DNA from: Mariniphaga sp.
GTDB taxonomy: Bacteria > Bacteroidota > Bacteroidia > Bacteroidales > Prolixibacteraceae
Assembly: GCA_025355585.1 (NCBI GenBank)
Contig: JANXZJ010000193.1
Location: 62,001-126,000 of the forward strand
Reading direction: 5' to 3'
Length of the DNA: 64,000 bases
Shown: positions 20,601-28,077 of the stretch, one piece after another
Layout: each line of letters opens with the position of its first letter
How positions within the stretch are numbered: position 1 is the first letter of the stretch
The notes under the pieces: generated by a model
Databases searched by the model: none
Told to the model about the DNA's origin: nothing
What the model saw: the letters and a program-made list of their open reading frames with translations, nothing else
Position numbers and translations under genes: made by a program

Positions 20601-23358
20601 TTTAACGACAGTTGGTACATCAGGCGCCGGTTTAGTTGGTATACAGGTTGTTTCAGGAGTAACCACTTATTCCAACAACATTGTGAGTTTGGGAAATGCC
20701 AATCAAAACCTGATCTATGGAATATATGATACCGGAGCAGCTTCCCAAACCAGTAAATTCTATTTTAATACGATCTATATCGGAGGTATCGTTGCTGCGG
20801 GGGTAAATAATTCCTATGCGTTTTACTGCGCTGCAACAAATAATACCCGCGATTACCGCAATAATATTTTTTACAATGCCCGTTCCGGAGGTACAAGTTC
20901 TCATTTTGCGATGTACTTCGCCGCAACCGGAGGAACGCTTACAGTTAATTACAACGATTACTATGCGCCTGGTGCGGGCGGTATTCTGGGTTATTATGGT
21001 GGCAATGTTATAACCATTGCCGCCTTGAAAACTGCAACTGGTCAGGATGTAAATAGCTTAAGTACGAGTCCTGCCTTTGTCGTTCCGGCTTTGCCAACGG
21101 CCTTAAATTATAAACCGGTGGGCAACCTTCCCGGTATTGCCGGAACAGGTATTGTCATCGATTATGGTTCGGGCTCAAGAGGCGGCACACCAACAATGGG
21201 AGCGTGGGAAGTGAATATTAACAAATGGAAAGGAACCACCAGTGTCGATTGGAATATTCCCGGCAACTGGACAGGAAATGCCGTACCTGCTGTTGATGCC
21301 GATATTGTCTTTGATGATGTTCCGCTCAGGCATTGCCAGCTTGATCAGGACCGGTCGGTAACTGACATTACAAATGGCCAGACTGCCTACCGGATGGTAA
21401 CCAACGGACATAAACTTACCGTTAAGGGGAATTTTATCTTTACGAACAATGCCCAGATTGATGCTTCGTCAGCCAATTCAAACATTGAGATGGCTGGTGT
21501 TTCAGCCCAGGTAATACCGGCAGGAACTTTTTATAATAGTGAGGTGTACGACCTGACCGTGGCTAATGTGAACAATGTAACGCTTTACGGAACTATGCGG
21601 TTGTTACATACGATTACCGCCAATTCAGGGCGACTGGAAGCAACTGCCAACACACCCACCGTAATATACGCAGGTACAGCAGCGCAAACCATCGAAAGTA
21701 ACTGTTTTCTTGCCGACAAGGTTTATAATCTTGGCATTGATAACGTATCAGGTGTTGCCCTGGCAAACACAGCAGCTATTACTGTTCCGCATGATCTTAC
21801 AATTACAAAGGGCATACTTACAGTTCCTCCGGGTGCACTTCTTACGGTCGATAATTATACAAAACTCGATTATAAGGCTACCGTACCTGCACCTAACCAG
21901 GTTGATTACTGGTCGTGTCTGGTATTGAAATCAAATGCGACTTCAACGGGTTCATTTATTCACAGTGATCTGTTTACCGGAATCGGGACTGTTAAGGTGG
22001 AACGATTTATGTCGAAATCCAATAACTGGCATCTTTATTCTTCGCCGGTGAAGGACCAGTCGGTTCATGAATTTCTGAAATACAATCCCGAAATTCCTGA
22101 CTTATATAATACCACTGTAACACCTAATGTTATAATAGGAGTCGGTATGCGCGACTATAATACCGTTACGGATATCTGGAATCCCTATGTCGTTTATGCG
22201 GGTTCGAGTATGGTGGCTGGAAGTATCGGAGGCGGCAAAGGATTTAGTATCCGGACGTACAACGATGCCCAGGCGACAGGATCAATAGACGCAACAGGGA
22301 TTCCTAATCTGAATACCGTAAATGTTACTTTGACAAGATCAGCGGCAACAACCGATAAGGGATGGAACTGCATCGGAAATCCTTTCACATCGGCTTTAAA
22401 CATCAGAAATGTCAGCAACGACGGATTTTTAAATGCTGCTAATTCGGGTAAACTTGAACCGGGTTTCGTAGCTGTTTACGTATGGGATGCCAATAATATT
22501 ACGACCAGCAAAACAACACCGGAATACATTGTCATCAACAATGCTACTTCAATTACAAACGTACAGATCGGTCAGGGATTTTTCGTCAAATCGGTCGTTG
22601 GCGGAGGGACTGTTAGTTTTACCAAAACGATGCAAAAACCTTCGGCCGGATTAACTTTTAAAGATGCGGTCACCGAATGGCCTTCGCTCAAAATAATCGC
22701 ATCGAACCAAACGGTATCAAGTTCAACGGAGATTAAGTTTATTCCGAATACGACGAAAGGGCTTGATCCGGGATATGATGCTGGTATGTTGAAGGCAAAT
22801 CCCGATTTCTCGCTCTATTCAAGGCTGGTTGAGGACGATGGTATCGATTTTACGCTGCAGTGTCTGCCTGATCAGGATTACGACCAGTACGAGATACCGA
22901 TTGGAGTTGATTGTAAATTGGGTGGTGAACTTACATTTACAGCGGAATCGGTTAATCTTCCGGTCGGATGTGAGGCTTTGCTTGAGGACAGAACAACAAA
23001 AAGTTTTACGCGGCTTGATCTCAAAGATGCCAAATACATTACGAATGTAAGTCCGGGTACAACAGGAACCGGTCGTTTCTATCTTCATACTTCCGAAGTG
23101 ATCAGCAGTAATCCGATAAAGGAGGAGCAGCCATTTAAAGTCTATACAATCGGCAAAACAGTCTATGTGAACGGCGCTGTCAGTACAGATGCACAGTTCG
23201 CGCTCTATTCCGTGAACGGCCAGTTATTGGCTAATTTTAAAGCCGAAAGCCAGGTTGAGAACCGGCTTGATGCTTCAGGATTGCCGTCAGGAATGTATGT
23301 TCTTTCGGTTACAGATAAGAATTTGAAAAAATCGGTTAAACTGATCATCGGACAATAG
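14638..23358 (+). CDS. Giant T9SS type A sorted beta-helix surface protein (2906 aa)
   Basis: An N-terminal hydrophobic signal (about residues 14-36) is followed by beta-strand-rich repeats (37-540, Thr/Gly/Asn-rich, e.g. GNWNLTSTW), an Ig-like segment at about 545-655 (SFTVSGSGL), then two long right-handed beta-helix modules at about 660-1424 and 1428-2190. Each module opens with E-WKGGT/E-WNGTT and ends with PTMGAWE. After these comes another KWKGTTSVDWN / GNWTGNAVP segment, a SNNWHLYSSPV domain typical of large Bacteroidota surface proteins, and a Por_Secre_tail-type C-terminus (about 2830-2906: FALYSVNGQLL, LPSGMYVLSV). The role is probably adhesion or matrix; no enzyme motif seen. The antisense frames are unusually open because of codon bias, not because of genes. 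Confidence 0.88.
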   Translation: MNKVFSIFKILKLKKLFVVGLIFFLVVGVGLLKGANRYSVANGNWNLTSTWAATSGGPAGAGIPVAGDVVYIEGTRTVTITANAACTNLSIAGGSTLGIGGFNLAVSGTTTITGTLNFTSLTGTKMFTGLVTVNLGGTWNNSINAPITLLGGITNNGTFTAGTGLYTFNTNNQASTGTLSIPNVTVTGIVLNNNGTLTVGTALSGNGGLTNGTTGSLILGGTSGITTLTATAAGNTVNYSGAAQTIKAIATYHHLTFSGSGVKTLGAATTAINGNFTTAGTASVTGVVGLTIGGDVTLGTGTTFSGGNFTHRIAGNWINNGGVFTPGTGTITMTGAAKTIGGTAPTIFNNLTISNAGGLQLGNNQTVNGTLTLTNGRLTLGANNLTMGITSPAVAGTLSAANMIVTDGVGELRKNLSGNGSYVFPVGEVIGTAEYSPVTVNFTSGTYIAGAYAGARVINAKHPNNASISNYLNRYWIVNQTGITAFSATVTGTFPAADIVGNVANMITGKWSGTMPWQAYGAVTGSTITSNGLTSFGEFTAIEGPTVTVVPTPLTGFNYSVGSGPSAQQSFTVSGSGLGTNIVVTPSANFEVSLTSGVSFVATNPISLAPVSGTVTPTTVYVRLKAGLASGAYTAENVASSTTGTTTQNVACSGNVNTAIEIWKGGTMQSGFLTLKGAFDAINAGTYTGALEIRVNGSTFETASAVLNQSGGTSNYSSISIYPTTTGISVTGNLAAPLIDLNGADNVTIDGSLNALGSAKSLTITNSSTSAIAGTSTIRFINSAENNAVKNCTIKGSETNAAGGVIFFSTATAGNGNDGNTIDNNDISSNANIRPINAVFSAGSALHENSGISILNNNIFDFWNLGANSSAIQLAASSTDFTISKNSFYETTSFQPTGTAAYQMILINNPSGNNFAISDNYFGGQAQLCGGPALSVGIATVQLLTLDVIQLNAGTTTATSVQGNIISNINFRSSNVAPLRAINAVAGALNIGTVTGNTIGSDTGNGNVTVTSTVANSNAYGIYIASSNTVDCQNNTIGSITTANANTNATNLYGIYKTATAGTTTISKNIVGSATVANSLNASSQATAGSQLLYGIYSAGTGNTTISGNTIANITNSTTETGFASAVRGILTVAGSNDINNNEVHHLKSGGAAGGANYANTSLIGISQLGAVIGTTQNITGNAVYNLTNTSIVKMEMYGIYYSGPATGTNAISRNFVHSFFISSTDQAYLHGISLYGGAFIASNNIVFMGDTITTGCFMWAMWTNSNNAIQIYHNTLYLAGIAATGSSNTYAFRSLNAGPTSAVIKNNILWNGRTNSNNVISHFAIYLQSAANTSVDYNDYKFAQQFGLVGAASYATLSAWKAGTGFDANSLETDPQLVNLGGILPIDYQTKVGLPGATGTGIATDYNEIDRSTTAPTMGAWEYFSSPVEVWNGTTFRANYITLKDAFDKINDGTWKGDLIIKFKGNTIENASAVLNASGTGPCSYTNILIYPARLGVTVTGSLAAPLVDLNGSDNVTFDGRKDGAGTTSSITFSNTSASGTPGTSTFRFINDATNNTLKYCTIKGSSTDANGGIIFIGSTTGSTGNDGNTIDNNSITNSTDVNRPVNAISSSGTSAKENSGNVFSNNRIFNFLNKGLASNGLNLGSNTTGETIKGNSFYETTSFVPTAGVTYNVININNTAGVNYSVTGNFIGGSSPLCGGTPWTKTNASDNTFTAINLNAGTAAVSSVQNNTIKNMVWGNSGAASWTGINVLAGSVNLGTSAGNTIGATSATGSIILTGGATGTTVYGINISSPGTVDCQNNIIGSITASNAVANATNIYAINKTVTAGTTTISNNTIGSAVTANSINASSASTGNAQRVYGIYNAGSGTIVISGNTIANLTNATTNTTAGTAGQINGIVSTGGTNTITNNTIRNLAIANANSASTENGSVLGISLTGTTGARIITGNTIYNLSNTYATFAGRVVGIYYNGNTTGTNEVSKNFIHSLTTVGTSGAGLVGIQVVSGVTTYSNNIVSLGNANQNLIYGIYDTGAASQTSKFYFNTIYIGGIVAAGVNNSYAFYCAATNNTRDYRNNIFYNARSGGTSSHFAMYFAATGGTLTVNYNDYYAPGAGGILGYYGGNVITIAALKTATGQDVNSLSTSPAFVVPALPTALNYKPVGNLPGIAGTGIVIDYGSGSRGGTPTMGAWEVNINKWKGTTSVDWNIPGNWTGNAVPAVDADIVFDDVPLRHCQLDQDRSVTDITNGQTAYRMVTNGHKLTVKGNFIFTNNAQIDASSANSNIEMAGVSAQVIPAGTFYNSEVYDLTVANVNNVTLYGTMRLLHTITANSGRLEATANTPTVIYAGTAAQTIESNCFLADKVYNLGIDNVSGVALANTAAITVPHDLTITKGILTVPPGALLTVDNYTKLDYKATVPAPNQVDYWSCLVLKSNATSTGSFIHSDLFTGIGTVKVERFMSKSNNWHLYSSPVKDQSVHEFLKYNPEIPDLYNTTVTPNVIIGVGMRDYNTVTDIWNPYVVYAGSSMVAGSIGGGKGFSIRTYNDAQATGSIDATGIPNLNTVNVTLTRSAATTDKGWNCIGNPFTSALNIRNVSNDGFLNAANSGKLEPGFVAVYVWDANNITTSKTTPEYIVINNATSITNVQIGQGFFVKSVVGGGTVSFTKTMQKPSAGLTFKDAVTEWPSLKIIASNQTVSSSTEIKFIPNTTKGLDPGYDAGMLKANPDFSLYSRLVEDDGIDFTLQCLPDQDYDQYEIPIGVDCKLGGELTFTAESVNLPVGCEALLEDRTTKSFTRLDLKDAKYITNVSPGTTGTGRFYLHTSEVISSNPIKEEQPFKVYTIGKTVYVNGAVSTDAQFALYSVNGQLLANFKAESQVENRLDASGLPSGMYVLSVTDKNLKKSVKLIIGQ
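16615..21210 (+). repeat. Two tandem ~2.3-kb modules inside the giant surface gene
   Basis: The first copy runs about 16615-18912, the second about 18922-21210. Shared landmarks in the same order include FLTLKGAFDAIN/YITLKDAFDKIN, SAPLI-or-V-DLNG, CTIKGS, GNDGNTIDNN, NSFYETTSF, VQ-N-I-N, GTTTIS-N, GNTIANIT/LT, and PTMGAWE. Protein identity looks moderate, so the duplication is old or selected to diverge. I could not align every base by eye. Confidence 0.75.
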
Positions 23359-23411
23359 ACCGTGTACGGAATTTCTGATCGTAATTTTCCTGTAATTATA
23401 GGAGTTAACTG

Positions 23412-23954
23412 ATGATCATTGAAGCAAAAAATAACAGACAGGTTTGTTTACGCAGACTTTGCAGCGACGATACCGATCACTTATGCAATTATTTGCAAGG
23501 TCTTGGTACAGTTACGAAAAGCCGGTTTGGACCTCATGGTTTTGACAAACAATCCATTACTGACTTTTATAAAGAGTCTAACGAATATTTGGGATATATC
23601 GGTGAGGACATTTTATCAGGGAATATCGTAGCCTATTCTGTCCTGAAAATTGGCTATTTATCACACGACAGCTATCGGGTACAAACCTATGGACTAAAGT
23701 TGGATCATCAGACCGATTGCACATTTGCGCCCTCAGTAGCAGACTTATGGCAAAGTTACGGGGTTGGAAATGCCCTGTTCCGCTACCTGCTTTCAGACCT
23801 TCAATCTAAAGGTATAAAACGAATTATATTGTGGGGCGGTGTTCAAAGTGATAACGAAAAAGCTATCAGCTTTTACCTGAAAAACGGTTTTAAGCGGTTG
23901 GGCAGTTTTGAATACAATGGTTGGAATGACGATATGATGTTGGATATTCTTTAG
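23412..23954 (+). CDS. GNAT family N-acetyltransferase
   Basis: 180 residues. The C-terminal half holds the acetyl-CoA site in loose form (QSYGVGNALFRYLL, where the usual R/Q-x-x-G-x-G/A reads Q-S-Y-G-V-G-N) and the closing strand EKAISFYLKNGFKRLGSF, both usual for GNAT enzymes. No signal peptide, so cytoplasmic. Substrate unknown. It follows the giant surface gene by about 50 bases on the same strand and could be read through from it. Confidence 0.8.
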   Translation: MIIEAKNNRQVCLRRLCSDDTDHLCNYLQGLGTVTKSRFGPHGFDKQSITDFYKESNEYLGYIGEDILSGNIVAYSVLKIGYLSHDSYRVQTYGLKLDHQTDCTFAPSVADLWQSYGVGNALFRYLLSDLQSKGIKRIILWGGVQSDNEKAISFYLKNGFKRLGSFEYNGWNDDMMLDIL

Positions 23955-24234
23955 GATATCTTTTAGGAATAATGTATCTGTTGCCGGTCTGTTTTCAGGA
24001 GATATACTCAACCCGCATTTTATTATAAAAAAAATCTTCAAACATATTGTTTTTTAATTTTTAAGTATTTATCTTGTGCCCTCTTTACTGAAATGCCTGA
24101 CATGCCTGAATTGCAACCCAATATTTTAATAAACGCTACAAATCGCGGGAATTCATTGGAACAGTTTTCGTTTGTCTCAGGTTATGTTTTGATAGAATAA
24201 AACATTCTTATAACTTAAGACAGGAGGAAATAAT

Positions 24235-24606
24235 ATGAATTCAGACGAAATCAGGCAGGATATTAAAGCTCAGATTATAAAAACAAATCAATCTTTTGGT
24301 AAAAACGGGCCGCTGGGAATTAAGGATCCATTGAAGGAGGATATCGGATCGCTGGAAGGTAATTTAAAAAAGATAGGTGTTTATTTTAAATTGTATTTGA
24401 TTGATGCAATTTTACTAACAGCAATTTTGTTTTTTATATCACTTTTGAAAACTTTTAAAATGCTTGAAAATCTTGATTTGAATAACGGCGGGTTGATGAT
24501 CCTGTTTACAATTGTCTTTGGATTAAATGCATTCGCCTATTACAAATTCAGAGTAAATCTTGAAAACAAAATATACCTGCTTAAACTTCTGAAAAACATT
24601 GATTAA
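24235..24606 (+). CDS. Small membrane protein, paralog 1 of a tandem pair
   Basis: 123 residues with two membrane segments (about 48-70 and 84-103). I do not recognise the family. The start MNSDEIRQDIKAQI and the end VNLENKIYLLKLL are shared with the next gene, so the two arose by tandem duplication. A strong Shine-Dalgarno sequence AGGAGG sits eight bases before the ATG, rare in this window and supporting the start. Confidence 0.7.
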   Translation: MNSDEIRQDIKAQIIKTNQSFGKNGPLGIKDPLKEDIGSLEGNLKKIGVYFKLYLIDAILLTAILFFISLLKTFKMLENLDLNNGGLMILFTIVFGLNAFAYYKFRVNLENKIYLLKLLKNID

Positions 24607-24631
24607 AATAATTTAACCTAAAGAAAACACG

Positions 24632-25027
24632 ATGAATTCGGACGAAATCAAACAGAACATTCAGGAACAAATTGATCTTACGAACCTATCTTTTAAGAAT
24701 AATTGGGGTAAAATCTTTAGAAATGGTGTTTTATCAAATGATATATTTGAGCTCGGACAAATCCTAAGGAGTGTAACAAAAACGTTCAAATATAGTGTTG
24801 CACTTGCAATCCCATTATCTTTTTTTTCAATCGTTTTTTCGGTATTAACTATTTTAATAAACAATGGTTCTTTAAAGTGGAATATAAATCTGAATAACGG
24901 AGGGTTAATGGTTCTGTTTACGATCGTATTTTTAGTCAATACTTACCAAAATTATAAGATAAAAGTAAATCTTGAAAATAAAATATACCTGCTTAAACTT
25001 CTGAACAGCATTCATATGGAATCTTAA
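24632..25027 (+). CDS. Small membrane protein, paralog 2 of a tandem pair
   Basis: 131 residues, two membrane segments. It shares with its upstream neighbour the N-terminus MNSDEIKQNIQEQI, the central LNNGGLMVLFTIVF and the tail VNLENKIYLLKLL; the middle differs and is more AT-rich. The 25-base gap suggests one transcript. No function can be given; with the third membrane protein downstream this may be a three-gene unit. Confidence 0.7.
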   Translation: MNSDEIKQNIQEQIDLTNLSFKNNWGKIFRNGVLSNDIFELGQILRSVTKTFKYSVALAIPLSFFSIVFSVLTILINNGSLKWNINLNNGGLMVLFTIVFLVNTYQNYKIKVNLENKIYLLKLLNSIHMES

Positions 25028-25080
25028 GCAGTCCCGCATTCTTGTTCATCTTAAACTCATAACTCTAAAACTCAAAAGCA

Positions 25081-25614
25081 ATGAAATTTATTCAAAAGTA
25101 CCTCGTTATTTTATTTTTCGTCTATTGGATAGGGTATATTGCCCTTCGTCTAATCTTTAGCAGAGCACAAATAGATGATCATTATTTTGTGAATGTCGCC
25201 TTTTTTGGATTGATTATGGCCACCTTATTTACCGGTGCCGTAGGTGGCGGGCTCTATTTTTCTGTCGGACCAAGAGTTCGATATATTGAATCGGGAGATC
25301 TCAAAGTCCCTTATTACATCGACCGACAGGAAAAATTCATTACCCCGACAAAAAAAGATTTTTCGTTCTCTGAATTACAAAGCATGATTAAGAAGAACTG
25401 GATCCTGACTTATGTGGATAATGAACTCAACATTATTAAATTCAGAACAAAAGATTCTTTTTTACACTGGGGCGTTGGAAGTTACCTGGAATACGATAAT
25501 TCAGTACATACGATTTGGGTTACAAGTTTTCCGTTTACCGGAAATACACCGATGGGCAAGAGATTGAAAACTGAATTGAATAACCAGGTTGAAGCTTTGA
25601 TTTTAAAAGCTTAA
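25081..25614 (+). CDS. Membrane protein of unknown function
   Basis: 177 residues. Two N-terminal membrane segments (about 7-27 and 40-62) precede a soluble part of about 110 residues with alternating strands (YYIDRQEKFITPTKK, then WGVGSYLEYDNSVHTIWV). I do not recognise the family. It follows the paralog pair by 53 bases and is likely cotranscribed. Confidence 0.6.
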   Translation: MKFIQKYLVILFFVYWIGYIALRLIFSRAQIDDHYFVNVAFFGLIMATLFTGAVGGGLYFSVGPRVRYIESGDLKVPYYIDRQEKFITPTKKDFSFSELQSMIKKNWILTYVDNELNIIKFRTKDSFLHWGVGSYLEYDNSVHTIWVTSFPFTGNTPMGKRLKTELNNQVEALILKA

Positions 25615-25637
25615 CAGAAATAATTATTTAGCGTTTG

Positions 25638-25688
25638 TGTAGAGACAAGGCATATAATGGTAGAGACAAGGCAAGCCTTGTCTCTACC
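25638..25688. repeat. Palindromic repeat element with 14-base arms
   Basis: GGTAGAGACAAGGC (25659-25672) and GCCTTGTCTCTACC (25675-25688) form a perfect inverted repeat around AA. A further partial copy (GTGTAGAGACAAGGCA) starts at 25638. It lies between convergent genes, so it could stop transcription from both. This style of GTAGAGAC palindrome resembles REP-like elements scattered in some bacterial genomes. Confidence 0.7.
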
Positions 25689-25712
25689 ACATCGGAAAAA
25701 TATCTCAATTTA

Positions 25713-26432
25713 TTAATTGGCAGAACCCGGAGGTCGAGGGTTTTCACCTGGTTTTGGAGTTTCGCCATCCGAAAGGAGAAACAAGTCATAGCGTGTCGCG
25801 TCATTCTGAAAAACCAGTTTGGCACACTGACAAACCAACGCCGTCGTCTCCCAGACTGTGTTCATTGCAATGATGCGTTCGTTTGCATCGAGCGAACGGC
25901 CTTTTTTTGCATGCTGTAATGCTAAATCCTGATTCACAATTTTGTCTGCCAGCGATTTGAGCATGTCGATATCCGACTCCGTCATCCCTTTGTCCATTAA
26001 AGCCGCTTTGTATTCGGGCTTTGATGCCTCTTTATGAGCTTTGAGGAGCAGGTTGGGAAGTTTAAGGTGGTTCCTGCTTGATGATTCATACTGCGCCTGG
26101 CCCATCGTCCGAAGTGCAATTGCGTGGTTGGGGAAAGCAAGCTGTGTGTAAAGCATCAGCATCTGGTAAAGGTTTCGCCCCTCGTTCATCAGGATTTCAA
26201 GTAAATCGCTTTCGCCGGTTTGGGTAGAAACAGATGCGTAGTCGGGAAGAATTTCCCTTGCGGTGGTAATGTTATTGGCCCAAACTGCGGCAAATGGGTC
26301 ATCCAGTTTGGGGAAGCGGGCTAAAAAAGCCGGCTTGTTTTTAATGAACGATGTCAGCTTTACATCTGACTGCTGCAACATCTCTTCATCAGACTTGTTG
26401 AAGAGGCGCACGACTTCTTCGGGATGTTTCAT
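25713..26432 (-). CDS. Uncharacterised helical protein
   Basis: 239 residues, almost entirely predicted helix by composition (e.g. RNLYQMLMLYTQLAF, TESDIDMLKSLADKI), ending in a Pro/Gly-rich tail TPKPGENPRPPGSAN. No signal peptide or membrane segment. I do not recognise the family. The 21-base repeat array lies about 215 bases upstream of its start. Confidence 0.65.
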   Translation of the reverse strand: MKHPEEVVRLFNKSDEEMLQQSDVKLTSFIKNKPAFLARFPKLDDPFAAVWANNITTAREILPDYASVSTQTGESDLLEILMNEGRNLYQMLMLYTQLAFPNHAIALRTMGQAQYESSSRNHLKLPNLLLKAHKEASKPEYKAALMDKGMTESDIDMLKSLADKIVNQDLALQHAKKGRSLDANERIIAMNTVWETTALVCQCAKLVFQNDATRYDLFLLSDGETPKPGENPRPPGSAN

Positions 26433-26647
26433 GATGATTAAATTAAAGGTTACAAAAATCTGTTAACTGCTACTGATAAAGTTTTATGGTAGAAATTTAG
26501 CAAATAAAAATGAACTTTAGGCCAAAATGTTCAAAAATTTACAATATATTTTTAATTGCCTCATTTTGAACGCCAATATCACTTTTACAACGAAATATAA
26601 CCCATCCGTTGAACGTCGTTCCGGTTTGCTGTAAATATCTGGTTTCA

Positions 26648-26838
26648 TTACGAAGGTTTATAACTTAATAACGAAGTATTGTTACACCGTTACGAAGATA
26701 TCTTCGTCCGCTACGAAGATTCGTTCCGCCATTACGAAGCAATTTTCATCCATTACGAAGATGTTTGTAGCCGTTACGAAGCTCTTTTAATCCGTTACGA
26801 AGATGTTTGTAGCCATTACGAAGAAGTTTTCAGACCCC
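26648..26838. repeat. Degenerate tandem array with exact 21-base period (array 2)
   Basis: ACGAAG begins at 26650, 26671, 26692, 26713, 26734, 26755, 26776, 26797 and 26818: nine units with no departure from 21. The core is (G/A)TTACGAAGAT; the rest of each unit varies. One frame reads as a heptapeptide repeat (TKMFVAV, TKLF) but hits a stop at 26788, and the reverse frames also stop, so it is not a gene. The last unit is followed by an inverted core at 26847-26857. Confidence 0.85.
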
Positions 26839-26944
26839 TGAAAATTGCTTCGTAACGACGGAAAAGATGATATTCTTTACGTGTAATTAACCCTTCAGGT
26901 GGTTGTAAACCATTGAAGCGGTTACATTAGAGGACGAAGAGGTG

Positions 26945-26973
26945 TTGAATTTCTGCAAAACATTCTACCTTTG
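26945..26973 (+). promoter_or_regulatory. Promoter TTG-N18-TACCTTTG
   Basis: TTG at 26945-26947, an 18-base spacer, then the perfect -7 box TACCTTTG at 26966-26973. Transcription should begin near 26980, which places it on the GTG start of the following small gene. Confidence 0.55.
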
Positions 26974-26977
26974 CATT

Positions 26978-27355
26978 GTGAAGAAGACCGGTAAAATAAA
27001 TGTACTGTTTCAGATATTAGTATTGTATTGCTTTACGATAAGCATTTGCAATACGGGTATCTTAGCGCCGGTTACCCCCTTTCAGAACAATCATTCGACA
27101 AAAAACGATTGTTATTCCCCGCTAAGTGGCGTTGACTTGTTCACGGTAACCACTAAACCAGATAACGTAGTTATTGGTCAACGGAACTTTCCCACCTTTT
27201 CATTTAAAAATCATCCGAATGACCACCTCGCAATTCGGAAGGCGGCTGAAACTTACCTCGCAAATTCATTTTCTGATTATATTTCCCTCGCAAAGAATAT
27301 TGTGGTCAGGCTTCAACCTGTCAATATCATTTTCCCCTTCCATTATTTTTGGTAA
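26978..27355 (+). CDS. Small exported protein of unknown function
   Basis: 125 residues from GTG at 26978. An upstream in-frame GTG at 26942 would put the promoter box inside the gene, so I prefer 26978, which also gives a clean signal peptide (MKKTGKINVLFQ onward). The mature part is short and polar with two Cys in the leader region and ends FPFHYFW. Similar short Bacteroidota proteins with an aromatic FPFHYFW-like tail exist as I recall, without known function. Confidence 0.5.
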   Translation: MKKTGKINVLFQILVLYCFTISICNTGILAPVTPFQNNHSTKNDCYSPLSGVDLFTVTTKPDNVVIGQRNFPTFSFKNHPNDHLAIRKAAETYLANSFSDYISLAKNIVVRLQPVNIIFPFHYFW

Positions 27356-27484
27356 TCGTTTATTGTAATTCAATTGTCCTGGCTTCAAAGCAGGAATTTT
27401 TCAATTAATTTATTGCACGGCTTAAATGACAATTCGTTGTCGGGTCTTGCGGTATTTCATGTTTTATAATAAAAAAATATTAAA

Positions 27485-27985
27485 ATGGATTTTGGAACAA
27501 TATTCGGATTAGTAATCCTGATCATCATCGTTTTGGCGGTAGTAATCGTCAACAGTAACAAGAAAAACAAGAAAAAACAGTTTGTACAAACGCTTTCCGA
27601 TCTTGCCGAAAAGAGCAAATGCAAAATTTCGGAACACGATCTTTGGAACAATACCCTGATTGGCATCGACAAAGAGGCTCACAAACTGTTCTTCATCCGG
27701 AAAACCGCAGATAATGTAATCAGTAACGAGATTGATTTGATTGGAATTCAAAAATGCCGGGTGATCAATTCGAGCAGAGTTGTATCCAATAACGAAACCA
27801 ATCATACGGTGATTGACAAACTTGAGTTGGCTTTGACCTCCCCCGACGCAAAAATTGCGGATACGGTGCTGGAGTTTTACAATACGAACCGCGATAACTT
27901 ATTTCTGAATGGCGAACTTTCACTGACTGAAAAATGGGCCGCCATCGTGAATGAAAACATTGCCGGTATTACGCAACGAAAGTAA
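27485..27985 (+). CDS. Membrane-anchored protein of unknown function
   Basis: 166 residues. One N-terminal membrane helix (about 5-23) is followed at once by a very basic stretch (NSNKKNKKKQF), so the body should lie in the cytoplasm. The soluble part has alternating strands and helices, PH-like in feel (DKEAHKLFFIRK, DLIGIQKCRVINSS), but I cannot name it. A rho-independent terminator follows. Confidence 0.65.
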   Translation: MDFGTIFGLVILIIIVLAVVIVNSNKKNKKKQFVQTLSDLAEKSKCKISEHDLWNNTLIGIDKEAHKLFFIRKTADNVISNEIDLIGIQKCRVINSSRVVSNNETNHTVIDKLELALTSPDAKIADTVLEFYNTNRDNLFLNGELSLTEKWAAIVNENIAGITQRK

Positions 27986-28008
27986 GCAGTAACAGTTTTA
28001 ACAATGAG

Positions 28009-28041
28009 AAAAGCCCTGCGGATATTTCCACAGGGCTTTTA
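28009..28041. terminator. Bidirectional rho-independent terminator
   Basis: AAAAGCCCTG (28009-28018) pairs with CAGGGCTTTT (28031-28040), with further G-C pairs inside. The A-run on one side and T-run on the other allow it to work for both the plus-strand gene and the convergent YbjQ gene. Confidence 0.85.
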
Positions 28042-28077
28042 GTTGGTCTGTTGTGACTGTTTACGCAGCGGAAAAAT

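Larger units (their letters stand above)
26433..26977. other. Divergent intergenic region with second 21-base array
   Basis: No gene on either strand is supported. Right of the uncharacterised gene the sequence is AT-rich up to about 26645, then comes the repeat array, then a promoter for the small protein at 26978. A single inverted copy of the repeat core (GCTTCGTAACG, 26847-26857) follows the array. Confidence 0.65.

Noticed and set aside
26650-26830. Heptapeptide-repeat protein encoded by the 21-base array
   Set aside because: The best frame has a stop at about 26788, the other strand also stops, and no start codon with context leads into it.
26648-26838. CRISPR array
   Set aside because: The constant core is only 6-9 bases, units are 21 bases with no unique spacers of fixed size, and there is no cas gene nearby.
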